From: JBGSWE01 sp049292975
GTDB lineage: Bacteria > Patescibacteriota > Saccharimonadia > Saccharimonadales > JACDBH01
Assembly (NCBI GenBank): GCA_049292975.1
Contig: JBATRZ010000030.1
Span: 1-19,263 of the forward strand
DNA length: 19,263 nucleotides
Reading direction: 5' to 3'
Both the position numbers and the translations under genes were made by a program. How positions within the stretch are numbered: the stretch's first letter is position 1; the number at the start of each line of letters is the position of its first letter. The notes under the pieces were generated by a model. That model did not search any database, was not told the origin of the DNA, and was given only the letters and a program-made list of their open reading frames with translations. This document shows, one piece after another, positions 12,641-18,802 of the stretch.

Positions 12641-13012
12641 TTAGGAGGCGAGTTCTTTTTTGACGAGTTCTGCTACTTGGCGAGGGGTCATGTCGGCTTT
12701 GACGATGAATTGGCTGACACCCATGTTGCGCAGGGTCAGCGGCGCTTCTTGTTCGCCCATGTTGGTCAGGATGATAACTTTTAGGTCTTTGCCCCATTCC
12801 ATGGCGCGCAGGGCCAGCAGGGTTTCATCGCCGTTCATCTCGGGCATCATTAAATCCAGTAACACAATATCAGGACGGAAGGTCTCGACCAGTTCCAGCC
12901 CCAAGCGGCCGTTTTCGGCGGTCTCTACCTGGTACCCCTCGGCTTCAAACTTGATACGGTACATCTGCGAGATCGCAGTGTCATCTTCTATAATTGCGAT
13001 TTTGTATGCCAT
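12641..13012 (-). CDS. single-domain response regulator (CheY-like receiver)
   Basis: A 123-aa stand-alone receiver. The acid pair Asp10-Asp11 (IIEDDTAIS), phospho-acceptor Asp53 (IVLLDLMMPEMNG), Thr83 (IILTN) and Lys105 (FIVKADMTP) are all in place, so it should be phosphorylated by a histidine kinase. There is no DNA-binding or output domain, so it must act by protein contact or phosphorelay. It lies 21 bp downstream of the membrane protein gene on the same strand and is probably cotranscribed with it. No kinase is adjacent; the nearest is at 16063, on the other strand. Such lone receivers occur in many CPR genomes. The partner is unknown. Confidence 0.93.
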   Translation of the reverse strand: MAYKIAIIEDDTAISQMYRIKFEAEGYQVETAENGRLGLELVETFRPDIVLLDLMMPEMNGDETLLALRAMEWGKDLKVIILTNMGEQEAPLTLRNMGVSQFIVKADMTPRQVAELVKKELAS

Positions 13013-13033
13013 GCTACCAGCATAGCACGAGGG

Positions 13034-13852
13034 CTATTCAGTCGCTACAGCAGTATCACCTTTGCCGCGCACTCTGCCAATAGCGGCTTGGATGCCGCGA
13101 TAGGCAAACTTAGCCCCAAATACCGCACCCCAGAAGCGCCAGTCATACAACACGTTACGTGCAAAATCTGCTGCATCCGCCAAATTGGAAGTGTCTATTT
13201 CAACCGGACCAATGTTCACTTCATTCGTAGATGCCGCCAAACGGGTAGTACCGTCTACACTAAAAGCAATAATTGCGACTGATATCGTGGCAATTTTCGC
13301 ACTATTGTATACCTGCTTCACTACATCACGAGTAGAACTCTCAGGTAGTAAAGATTTTTCGCGTGCTGCAGCAAAGGTTGCACCAAGTGCCATAGTGTAA
13401 TCGAATCTGTCCTTTAAGTTCAGATTTTCCCAGCTTGTGGGCGCAGCTTCCTCTTCTGCTTCAACATCTTCGGTTTGGTTTGCAATCTTTGCATTAAGCC
13501 AGTTCGTAAAACGTGGAGCACGGCCTAATGCGTAGGCTGTGACGGCGCCTGAAGTAAATTGTTCGGCGAAGACGAGGCTAGCAGATACGGCAGTCGCAAG
13601 AGCTGTGCCCTGAAGACCATCTGCCATTTCGGCTGCCATACCCGCTACAGCAGGAGTAACAATCTCATTACCAATACCCCATTCATAAGCGATAAAAGCG
13701 CCCGAGCTTGCAACGGCACCAACAGTTAGAGCCTTTGAGGCTACAGACGAGGATTCGGTTTTCTTGACATCCGAGGCAATTATATTTCCCATTGCATCAG
13801 ATACGGATGGAGATATGCTTTCTATATGACTAGGAACGTAATCTGGGCCCAT
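13034..13852 (-). CDS. Ala-rich putative membrane protein, unknown function
   Basis: A 272-aa protein I do not recognise. It has a polar Ser-rich N-terminus, alternating hydrophobic stretches at about residues 41-58, 66-110 and 190-210, and a final RFWGAVFGAKFAYRGIQAAIGR near 245-262. An acidic linker (NQTEDVEAEEEAAP, about 125-138) lies in the middle. There are no cysteines or catalytic-looking motifs. The hydrophobic parts are Ala/Gly/Ser-rich, so membrane insertion is likely but not certain. The ATG lies 6 nt after a perfect extended -10 (TGTTATAAT), so the message is predicted leaderless. It leads a two-gene unit with the CheY-like receiver, which suggests, weakly, a shared signalling or motility-related role. 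Divergent from the GNAT-like gene at 13984. Confidence 0.75.
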   Translation of the reverse strand: MGPDYVPSHIESISPSVSDAMGNIIASDVKKTESSSVASKALTVGAVASSGAFIAYEWGIGNEIVTPAVAGMAAEMADGLQGTALATAVSASLVFAEQFTSGAVTAYALGRAPRFTNWLNAKIANQTEDVEAEEEAAPTSWENLNLKDRFDYTMALGATFAAAREKSLLPESSTRDVVKQVYNSAKIATISVAIIAFSVDGTTRLAASTNEVNIGPVEIDTSNLADAADFARNVLYDWRFWGAVFGAKFAYRGIQAAIGRVRGKGDTAVATE

Positions 13853-13858
13853 AATTTA

Positions 13859-13867
13859 ATTATAACA
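13859..13867 (-). promoter_or_regulatory. perfect extended -10 promoter, leaderless
   Basis: TG-T-TATAAT on the minus strand, 6 nt from the ATG at 13852, so transcription should begin at the start codon. A perfect AT-rich inverted repeat with 8-bp arms (ATAATATA-GTGT-TATATTAT, 13887-13906) lies upstream in the divergent gap and could be an operator. Confidence 0.65.
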
Positions 13868-13922
13868 TAAGAATAATAATAAAGCAATAATATAGTGTTA
13901 TATTATCGAATTAAGTACATAT

Positions 13923-13951
13923 TTGACCATCGTTCAATCTTAGCGCATTAT
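13923..13951 (+). promoter_or_regulatory. promoter of the GNAT-like gene
   Basis: TTGACC, 17 nt, CATTAT: a good -35 and a moderate -10 at ideal spacing. The start is expected near 13958, giving a 26-nt leader without a clear Shine-Dalgarno. Confidence 0.5.
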
Positions 13952-13983
13952 TGTTTAATAAAATATGACCAAAAAGAGAAAAA

Positions 13984-15096
13984 ATGGAAACATTAGTACC
14001 CAAAGACAGTGCACCAAACATTGAACAAAGCCTGTGTAGCTACGATGAATACCGTTCGCGTATTGATGAGATGGCTGCTGGCCTTCATGGTGGTTATCGG
14101 GCTATGCCGCGCACCGGTGTATTTGATGAAGAAGATTACGCTGAAGTCATAAATCACCCAGATACGATTTTTGATACCGATGGAATGCCACTAGTCACTT
14201 CGTACATAGCAGCTTATCCAAATGCAAACCTTGACAAGCATCCCGGGCTGCAAACAGCAGGCTATCTTATGCTGCCTTTCGGAGCTCTTACAGAGGCTCA
14301 GTTAAGCTTATTGGATAATTCCAATTACTCTACAATTGTCGCCGAAGTAACTTTACCTAAAATGATTGATTATTCACAGCCATGGGAAATATCTTCAGCG
14401 CAACTGGATGGAGTGCACGGCTCTATACAGAGCACGCTAGAAGCTATAGGTCCTACGGGGAACTTCAAGGTCAAACCTCTTGGTGAGGACGGCCAACCTA
14501 TAGTACATCATTTGATGACAGTAATAGGCGAAGAGCGCTTTGATAGTACGAACTATCCATTTATTGTCGACAGCTATACGGATAAGGATCAAATAATAAA
14601 TAATCTGGATAGTTTAAGAGAGCATCATCTTGACTCGTTTAGCGTGCATTCAAAATCAGCTACTGTGATCCATCTTGATCATGCCGATGAAATTGACGAA
14701 ATGTTAAGAAGTGAGAATTGGAATGCAACTGCCCATATGGGTGCCGAAGGCGGGATTGATGGCATGGTATTGGTTACACATAATATTTCGGAAATCCCGT
14801 GGATTGATCCTTTGTCTATGGATGATAAGGAATATTTCATTTATGTTGACTCGGTGTCGACAAATGAGAACGCAAGACGTAAAGGTATCGCACTAGAATT
14901 GCTTAAATATGGCCTGTTTAGTCATAACCAAAGGGCGCATGAGCTGGGGATAGGAGCCATGGCAATCCCATTCGATACTGCCGGTCAGACTACAAACATT
15001 GTCCCGCATCTGTCAAAAGCAGCAATTGATTCGGCAGGGTTCAAGCTTGTCGCTGGCCGTGTTGACGCAATAGCTCACGTGGTCCTAGAGCGTTAG
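13984..15096 (+). CDS. protein with C-terminal GNAT-like acetyltransferase domain
   Basis: A 370-aa protein, recognised only in part. Near the C-terminus, FIYVDSVSTNENARRKGIALELLKY (about 285-309) has the form of GNAT motif A: a strand, then an R-R-K-G-I-A loop that would bind acyl-CoA pyrophosphate, then a helix. The following AIPFDTAG and SAGFKLVAGRVDAIAHVVLER fit the closing strands. The first 270 residues match nothing I know; they are acidic and lack membrane segments or a signal. The substrate cannot be named. The stop overlaps by 12 bp the 3' end of the DUF2156-like gene on the other strand, itself of GNAT-like fold. Base composition is more AT-rich than in the murI/murD region. Confidence 0.6.
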   Translation: METLVPKDSAPNIEQSLCSYDEYRSRIDEMAAGLHGGYRAMPRTGVFDEEDYAEVINHPDTIFDTDGMPLVTSYIAAYPNANLDKHPGLQTAGYLMLPFGALTEAQLSLLDNSNYSTIVAEVTLPKMIDYSQPWEISSAQLDGVHGSIQSTLEAIGPTGNFKVKPLGEDGQPIVHHLMTVIGEERFDSTNYPFIVDSYTDKDQIINNLDSLREHHLDSFSVHSKSATVIHLDHADEIDEMLRSENWNATAHMGAEGGIDGMVLVTHNISEIPWIDPLSMDDKEYFIYVDSVSTNENARRKGIALELLKYGLFSHNQRAHELGIGAMAIPFDTAGQTTNIVPHLSKAAIDSAGFKLVAGRVDAIAHVVLER

Positions 15097-16008
15097 TAGG
15101 TAGTTTTTATTTACCTTAGCAGGTCGTAGGCCTTCTTTGAATTGTCTTAGGCCCGGAATATTGTTGTCTTCTTGATAATTAAGAAATTTTATGTCCTTGC
15201 GCTGTAAATGTTCAAGGCTTGCATAAAAAAGGTAATAACTAATACCAGTCAAGTTTAAATTACACTTCTGGAAGTGGTTGACCGCAAAGCCGCTTTCAGG
15301 TAGTTCGCAAACGGAGAAACCGACCAAATGCGATTTATAGCGGAGCTCTGTAATCTGGAGCTTACCGAAGTATTTTTGTGAATCACTTAGAAACAGCTTA
15401 TCGAGGGCATATTCTTCGGCTTCAGGGGAGGAAGCTCCATCGGTACCGTAAGATAGCCAGTCATTGAATAAATGAATAACGTCTTTTTTGCTAAGCTTCG
15501 CAAGATCATCATGCACGTGTATTTTAGTATGAGGGCCGTAAATCTTGAAGAAAGTGCTTACTTGCCTCCGGAGATGCCTGAATTCAGGCCCTTTGCAGGC
15601 CACCAGCATGTCTACATCGTAGATATAGTCATAGAGGCCGGGATCATTGTCGCTCACGAGTGAATTCGGAGAATAATTTACTATGGCATTTTTTGATTCT
15701 TCAGATAATAAAGACAATTCGTTTATGGTTCTTGATTCTATAAAAGTGCTGAATTTATGCCACTCGTCCTTGCCTTGTACCCTTCCACTGGCTGACCAAT
15801 ACGCATCTTCCCGGAATGGATTAAGCAGCAGAAAAGCAGCACTATCCATCAAAAAAAACTCGCAAGCATCATCGTAGTCATACCAAAGCCTGAGAATAGA
15901 AGGCAAAGCAGAACAGCTAGACGGGCTTGCCAGCGTACGCAGAGTTTCCAGCTGGCCTACACTCGCCTTACTAAGGCGTACGATTTCTTCGGCTGTAAGT
16001 AATTGCAT
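15085..16008 (-). CDS. DUF2156-like (phosphatidylglycerol lysyltransferase C-domain type) protein
   Basis: A 307-aa protein resembling the DUF2156/LPG_synthase_C family, a pair of GNAT-like folds that in relatives transfer aminoacyl groups from tRNA to lipids. The clues are LYDYIYDVDMLVACKGPEFRHLRRQVSTFFKIYG (about 123-156, quoted here only by position: DYIYD..L...KG....LRR....F...Y) and the closing FLNYQEDNNIPGLRQFKEGLRPAKV, which fits the family's INYEED-GLRxxKxxxxP segment. No membrane segments are visible, so it would be a soluble, stand-alone domain. It lies divergent from the sensor kinase, with 54 bp between start codons. Family assignment is moderate; the substrate is unknown. Confidence 0.65.
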   Translation of the reverse strand: MQLLTAEEIVRLSKASVGQLETLRTLASPSSCSALPSILRLWYDYDDACEFFLMDSAAFLLLNPFREDAYWSASGRVQGKDEWHKFSTFIESRTINELSLLSEESKNAIVNYSPNSLVSDNDPGLYDYIYDVDMLVACKGPEFRHLRRQVSTFFKIYGPHTKIHVHDDLAKLSKKDVIHLFNDWLSYGTDGASSPEAEEYALDKLFLSDSQKYFGKLQITELRYKSHLVGFSVCELPESGFAVNHFQKCNLNLTGISYYLFYASLEHLQRKDIKFLNYQEDNNIPGLRQFKEGLRPAKVNKNYLLTL

Positions 16009-16020
16009 TTTGTTTTTGAT

Positions 16021-16049
16021 TTGTATTTATAAGATACCACATCTAATAT
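16021..16049 (+). promoter_or_regulatory. possible promoter of the sensor kinase gene
   Basis: TTGTAT, 17 nt, TAATAT; the start is expected near 16056, about 7 nt before the ATG. Both hexamers are imperfect. Confidence 0.35.
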
Positions 16050-16062
16050 TAAATAAACACTT

Positions 16063-18231
16063 ATGCTTATCCCAAAACTACTGCTTATTGTAATAACGTT
16101 GCTTTCGGGGGCTGCCGCGCTTAGCCTTGGACTTACTGTCTTGCTTACCGGTTTCAAGGCCGATCATCGCCGTAAAGCTTTCTCTGTTTTTGCTGCAGTG
16201 GTTGCGTTATGGATTATCGCTGGCCAGCTCGTACCCATATTGCTTACCGACGTTACAGGCGCACAGCTTGTAAACACCATAAGCCAGTCTTTTGTCAATC
16301 TTGTAGCACTGAGTTTTGTACTTTTTATATGGATAGCATATGTTCCAAAATCAAAAATCTACAAATACTTTAGCCTGCTTGTTATCTGCTTGCTTCCGTT
16401 TGCGGAAGTATTCCTTTACGTTACAGATAGCATTTCTGGTGTCTTCATAGACCAGGCGACCGGTTATTTATCTTACAATTACAACACGAGCGCATATCCA
16501 ATCATACTTATCTACCCGCTATCCGCACTTTTTGGTTCCTTAATCATGTTGAAAATAGCTTCAAGGACTTATGAGGAAAAGGTCGATACTTCGATAATTG
16601 GCAAGACCGCAATTTATGCACTTTTGATTGTGTTCACGACGTACTTTATGCCTGTATATATTATCGAGAACTTGGTAATCGAGTTTGCACTTTTTAATGC
16701 CATCACAATTTGGTATCTGTACTTCCTTGCCAAGCAGGTATTCAGCAGGGGGCTTATCGACATTCGCCGGAACAGCAGTAGATACATGTTGCGTATCTTA
16801 ATACGCGCACTTGTTGTCGTAGTCTTTACCGTGCCAGTATTTTATATTTACGAGGCATTACCTGCTGATGTTAAGGTACTCGAAATAGTCACATTGGTAA
16901 TTATTGCCATAATCGGATGGACAGTGGGTGAGCGACTATCAACAATAATCTCTGGCAGGAGTGAGGTAAGCCTACGCGAACTTAATGAAAGCTTGCAATC
17001 ACTTAGAAGTGAACTTGATAGTGATGTGTTGACAACGGGTTTCGTAGACATACTACTGAAACATTTGCAGACGGAAAGGGTGTTGTTTGCGTACAAAGAT
17101 ACAGGGGCAGGGATAGGCAAGATTAAAGCGTTTTATAAAAATGAGGCACGCATCAAATCATCTATGCAACGCGAGAAAGACCTAAGTAAGGATTTGCTTG
17201 ATGGACTAGAGTTTTTGTTCAAGGCGGGCACGAAGAATAAGCAGAATATAATTATCAGTAGAGAATCTCTAAAAAAGGTCGGCCTGAAGGACTATTATTA
17301 TGCCATTATTTATAAAGAATCAACAGGTTATTTCATGGTACTGGCTGGAGAAAAAAATGATGGCGAAGAGTATCAGGAAAACGACATGGCTATACTCAAC
17401 GCCGCTGTAAACGAATTTAGTCTGGTGTCACAGAACGCCCAGCAATATACTCGCATAAAAAGATTCAACGAAGAACTCGAGAACAAGATTAAATCAGCTA
17501 CGCTTGATCTGCAGATCACCAATCAGAAACTCAGGGAGCACGATGAAGCTAAGGACGAGTTTATTAGCATGGCTAGCCATCAGCTGCGTACGCCGCTGAC
17601 GAGCGTAAAGGGCTACGTGAGCATGGTGCTAGAGGGTGACGCTGGCGAGCTGAACGAGCAGCAGAAGAAGCTGCTGACCCAGGCGTTCATAAGCTCGCAG
17701 CGCATGGTATACCTGATTGCCGACCTGCTGAATGTCTCACGTATGCGCACCGGCAAGTTTATCATCGAGCGTACACCCACCTATCTGCCCGAGGTAGTGG
17801 CGGGCGAGCTGGAGCAGCTGCGCGAAGCGGCCGAGGCCAAGGGGCTTAAGCTCAACTACGATAAGCCGGAAGGGTTTCCTAGGCTCGAGCTGGACGAGAC
17901 CAAGACCCGCCAGGTAATTATGAATTTTATAGACAATGCCGTCTATTACACGCCAAGCGGCGGCAAGATACGTATAGAGCTGGAAGCCAAGCCGCAGTCG
18001 GTAGAGTTCCGTGTGGTAGATACGGGCCTGGGCGTACCCAAAGCCGAGCAACCGCATCTGTTCAGCAAATTTTACCGCGCCGAGAACGCCCGGGCATTGC
18101 GGCCTGACGGCACGGGGCTGGGGCTGTTTATGGCCAAAAAAGTCGTGATTGCGCAGGGCGGGGCCATTATCTTTAGGAGCGTAGAGGGCAAGGGCAGCAC
18201 CTTTGGCTTCACGCTTCCAAGGAACAAGTAG
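16063..18231 (+). CDS. membrane sensor histidine kinase (multi-pass sensor, GAF-like region, HisKA, HATPase)
   Basis: A 722-aa kinase. The first 290 residues hold seven to nine membrane segments (for example about 5-28, 40-62, 70-93, 101-118, 145-165, 180-200, 207-228, 245-290). Residues about 295-455 look like a GAF-type domain and 460-495 like a coiled coil. HisKA follows with FISMASHQLRTPLTSVKGY (His506, the phosphorylated residue), then HATPase_c with N box MNFIDNAVYYTP (Asn625), G1 VVDTGLGVP, F box FSKFYRAEN and G2 GTGLGLFMAKKVV. All catalytic boxes are intact. No response regulator is fused or adjacent; the lone CheY at 12641 is a candidate partner. From about codon 495 the DNA becomes clearly more GC-rich. 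The TAG stop lies inside the left inverted repeat of the next element. Confidence 0.93.
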   Translation: MLIPKLLLIVITLLSGAAALSLGLTVLLTGFKADHRRKAFSVFAAVVALWIIAGQLVPILLTDVTGAQLVNTISQSFVNLVALSFVLFIWIAYVPKSKIYKYFSLLVICLLPFAEVFLYVTDSISGVFIDQATGYLSYNYNTSAYPIILIYPLSALFGSLIMLKIASRTYEEKVDTSIIGKTAIYALLIVFTTYFMPVYIIENLVIEFALFNAITIWYLYFLAKQVFSRGLIDIRRNSSRYMLRILIRALVVVVFTVPVFYIYEALPADVKVLEIVTLVIIAIIGWTVGERLSTIISGRSEVSLRELNESLQSLRSELDSDVLTTGFVDILLKHLQTERVLFAYKDTGAGIGKIKAFYKNEARIKSSMQREKDLSKDLLDGLEFLFKAGTKNKQNIIISRESLKKVGLKDYYYAIIYKESTGYFMVLAGEKNDGEEYQENDMAILNAAVNEFSLVSQNAQQYTRIKRFNEELENKIKSATLDLQITNQKLREHDEAKDEFISMASHQLRTPLTSVKGYVSMVLEGDAGELNEQQKKLLTQAFISSQRMVYLIADLLNVSRMRTGKFIIERTPTYLPEVVAGELEQLREAAEAKGLKLNYDKPEGFPRLELDETKTRQVIMNFIDNAVYYTPSGGKIRIELEAKPQSVEFRVVDTGLGVPKAEQPHLFSKFYRAENARALRPDGTGLGLFMAKKVVIAQGGAIIFRSVEGKGSTFGFTLPRNK

Positions 18232-18242
18232 CAAGTTACAAG
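18225..18242 (+). repeat. left terminal inverted repeat of the four-helix-bundle element
   Basis: CAAGTAGCAAGTTACAAG. It matches the reverse complement of 18701-18718 at 17 of 18 positions. It includes the kinase stop codon TAG (18229-18231). More CAAG-type words follow to about 18280. Confidence 0.8.
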
Positions 18243-18293
18243 TGGCAAGGAGGGGCAAGACTCAAGTATTAAGTCGCAAGATTTAGCTACCGC

Positions 18294-18322
18294 ATGACAA
18301 ACTATGTTATTGCTGGTATAAC
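18294..18322 (+). promoter_or_regulatory. promoter of the four-helix-bundle gene
   Basis: ATGACA, 17 nt, TATAAC with an upstream TGG (extended -10). The -10 ends 9 nt before the ATG at 18332, giving a leader of only a few bases. Confidence 0.6.
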
Positions 18323-18331
18323 TATTCATCA

Positions 18332-18694
18332 ATGAACCAGCTTTCTGTTAGGCTTGAGGAGTTCTCGATTGATGTGGTCCGGTTTTGCCGTGATATGCAA
18401 ACAGAGGTGCTTATAAGGCCGCTACTATCTCAGCTCATTCGATCCGCAACCAGTATTGGTGCAAATTACTCAGAGTCTCAGGGTGGCATTTCCCGAAAGG
18501 ACTTCAGGGCGAAGGTTTACATAGCCCTTAAAGAGGCTGAAGAAACGAAGTATTGGCTGCGTGTTTTAGGTGCCGATATAGAAAGTGCTAAGCTAACAGA
18601 GCTTACAAACGAATCGCTCGAGATAGTTAAGGTTCTACAAGCAATTGTTCCGAAATTAAATACCGCTATATCAGTGCATATGTTAGATACCTAG
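18332..18694 (+). CDS. four helix bundle protein (S23/23S rRNA intervening-sequence family)
   Basis: A 120-aa, all-helical protein of the S23 family, first seen in rRNA intervening sequences and later found widely as free-standing genes. Typical segments are PLLSQLIRSATSIGANYSES (28-47), FRAKVYIALKEAEETKYWL (58-76) and a final amphipathic helix. The molecular function of the family is unknown. Here the gene is boxed by 18-bp imperfect inverted repeats made of CAAGT words and stands just after the kinase, so it looks like cargo of a small mobile or repeat-bounded unit rather than part of an operon. It has its own promoter. No rRNA sequence is visible around it. Confidence 0.9.
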   Translation: MNQLSVRLEEFSIDVVRFCRDMQTEVLIRPLLSQLIRSATSIGANYSESQGGISRKDFRAKVYIALKEAEETKYWLRVLGADIESAKLTELTNESLEIVKVLQAIVPKLNTAISVHMLDT

Positions 18695-18700
18695 AGCTTT

Positions 18701-18718
18701 CTTGTTACTTGCTACTTG
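18701..18718 (-). repeat. right terminal inverted repeat of the four-helix-bundle element
   Basis: CTTGTTACTTGCTACTTG, the inverted partner of 18225-18242 with one mismatch. A second related word, CCTTGTAACTTGG (18721-18733), follows. Confidence 0.8.
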
Positions 18719-18733
18719 AGCCTTGTAACTTGG

Positions 18734-18755
18734 CATTAAAGCTCATGCTTTAATG
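18734..18755. terminator. hairpin after the four-helix-bundle gene
   Basis: CATTAAAGC and GCTTTAATG form a perfect 9-bp stem around TCAT. There is no U-run, so termination is uncertain. It lies directly before a strong promoter. Confidence 0.45.
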
Positions 18756-18764
18756 TGGTATAAT
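18756..18764 (+). promoter_or_regulatory. upstream promoter P1 (perfect extended -10)
   Basis: TG-G-TATAAT, a perfect extended -10, with the expected start near 18771. The -35 position holds TTAAAG, which is weak and lies inside the preceding hairpin. Confidence 0.6.
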
Positions 18765-18767
18765 ATA

Positions 18768-18796
18768 TTGACATTTTAGCTCTGTTATGGTAGAAT
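18768..18796 (+). promoter_or_regulatory. downstream promoter P2 (near-consensus)
   Basis: A perfect TTGACA, 17 nt, TAGAAT (five of six) with an extending TGG. This is the best promoter in the window; the start is expected near 18803. Two strong promoters in tandem are typical of rRNA or abundant ncRNA genes. Confidence 0.8.
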
Positions 18797-18802
18797 GATT
18801 AC

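Noticed and set aside
13984..15096. Toxin-antitoxin reading of the GNAT-like gene
   Set aside because: GNAT toxins are about 160-180 aa and pair with a small upstream RHH antitoxin; neither holds here.
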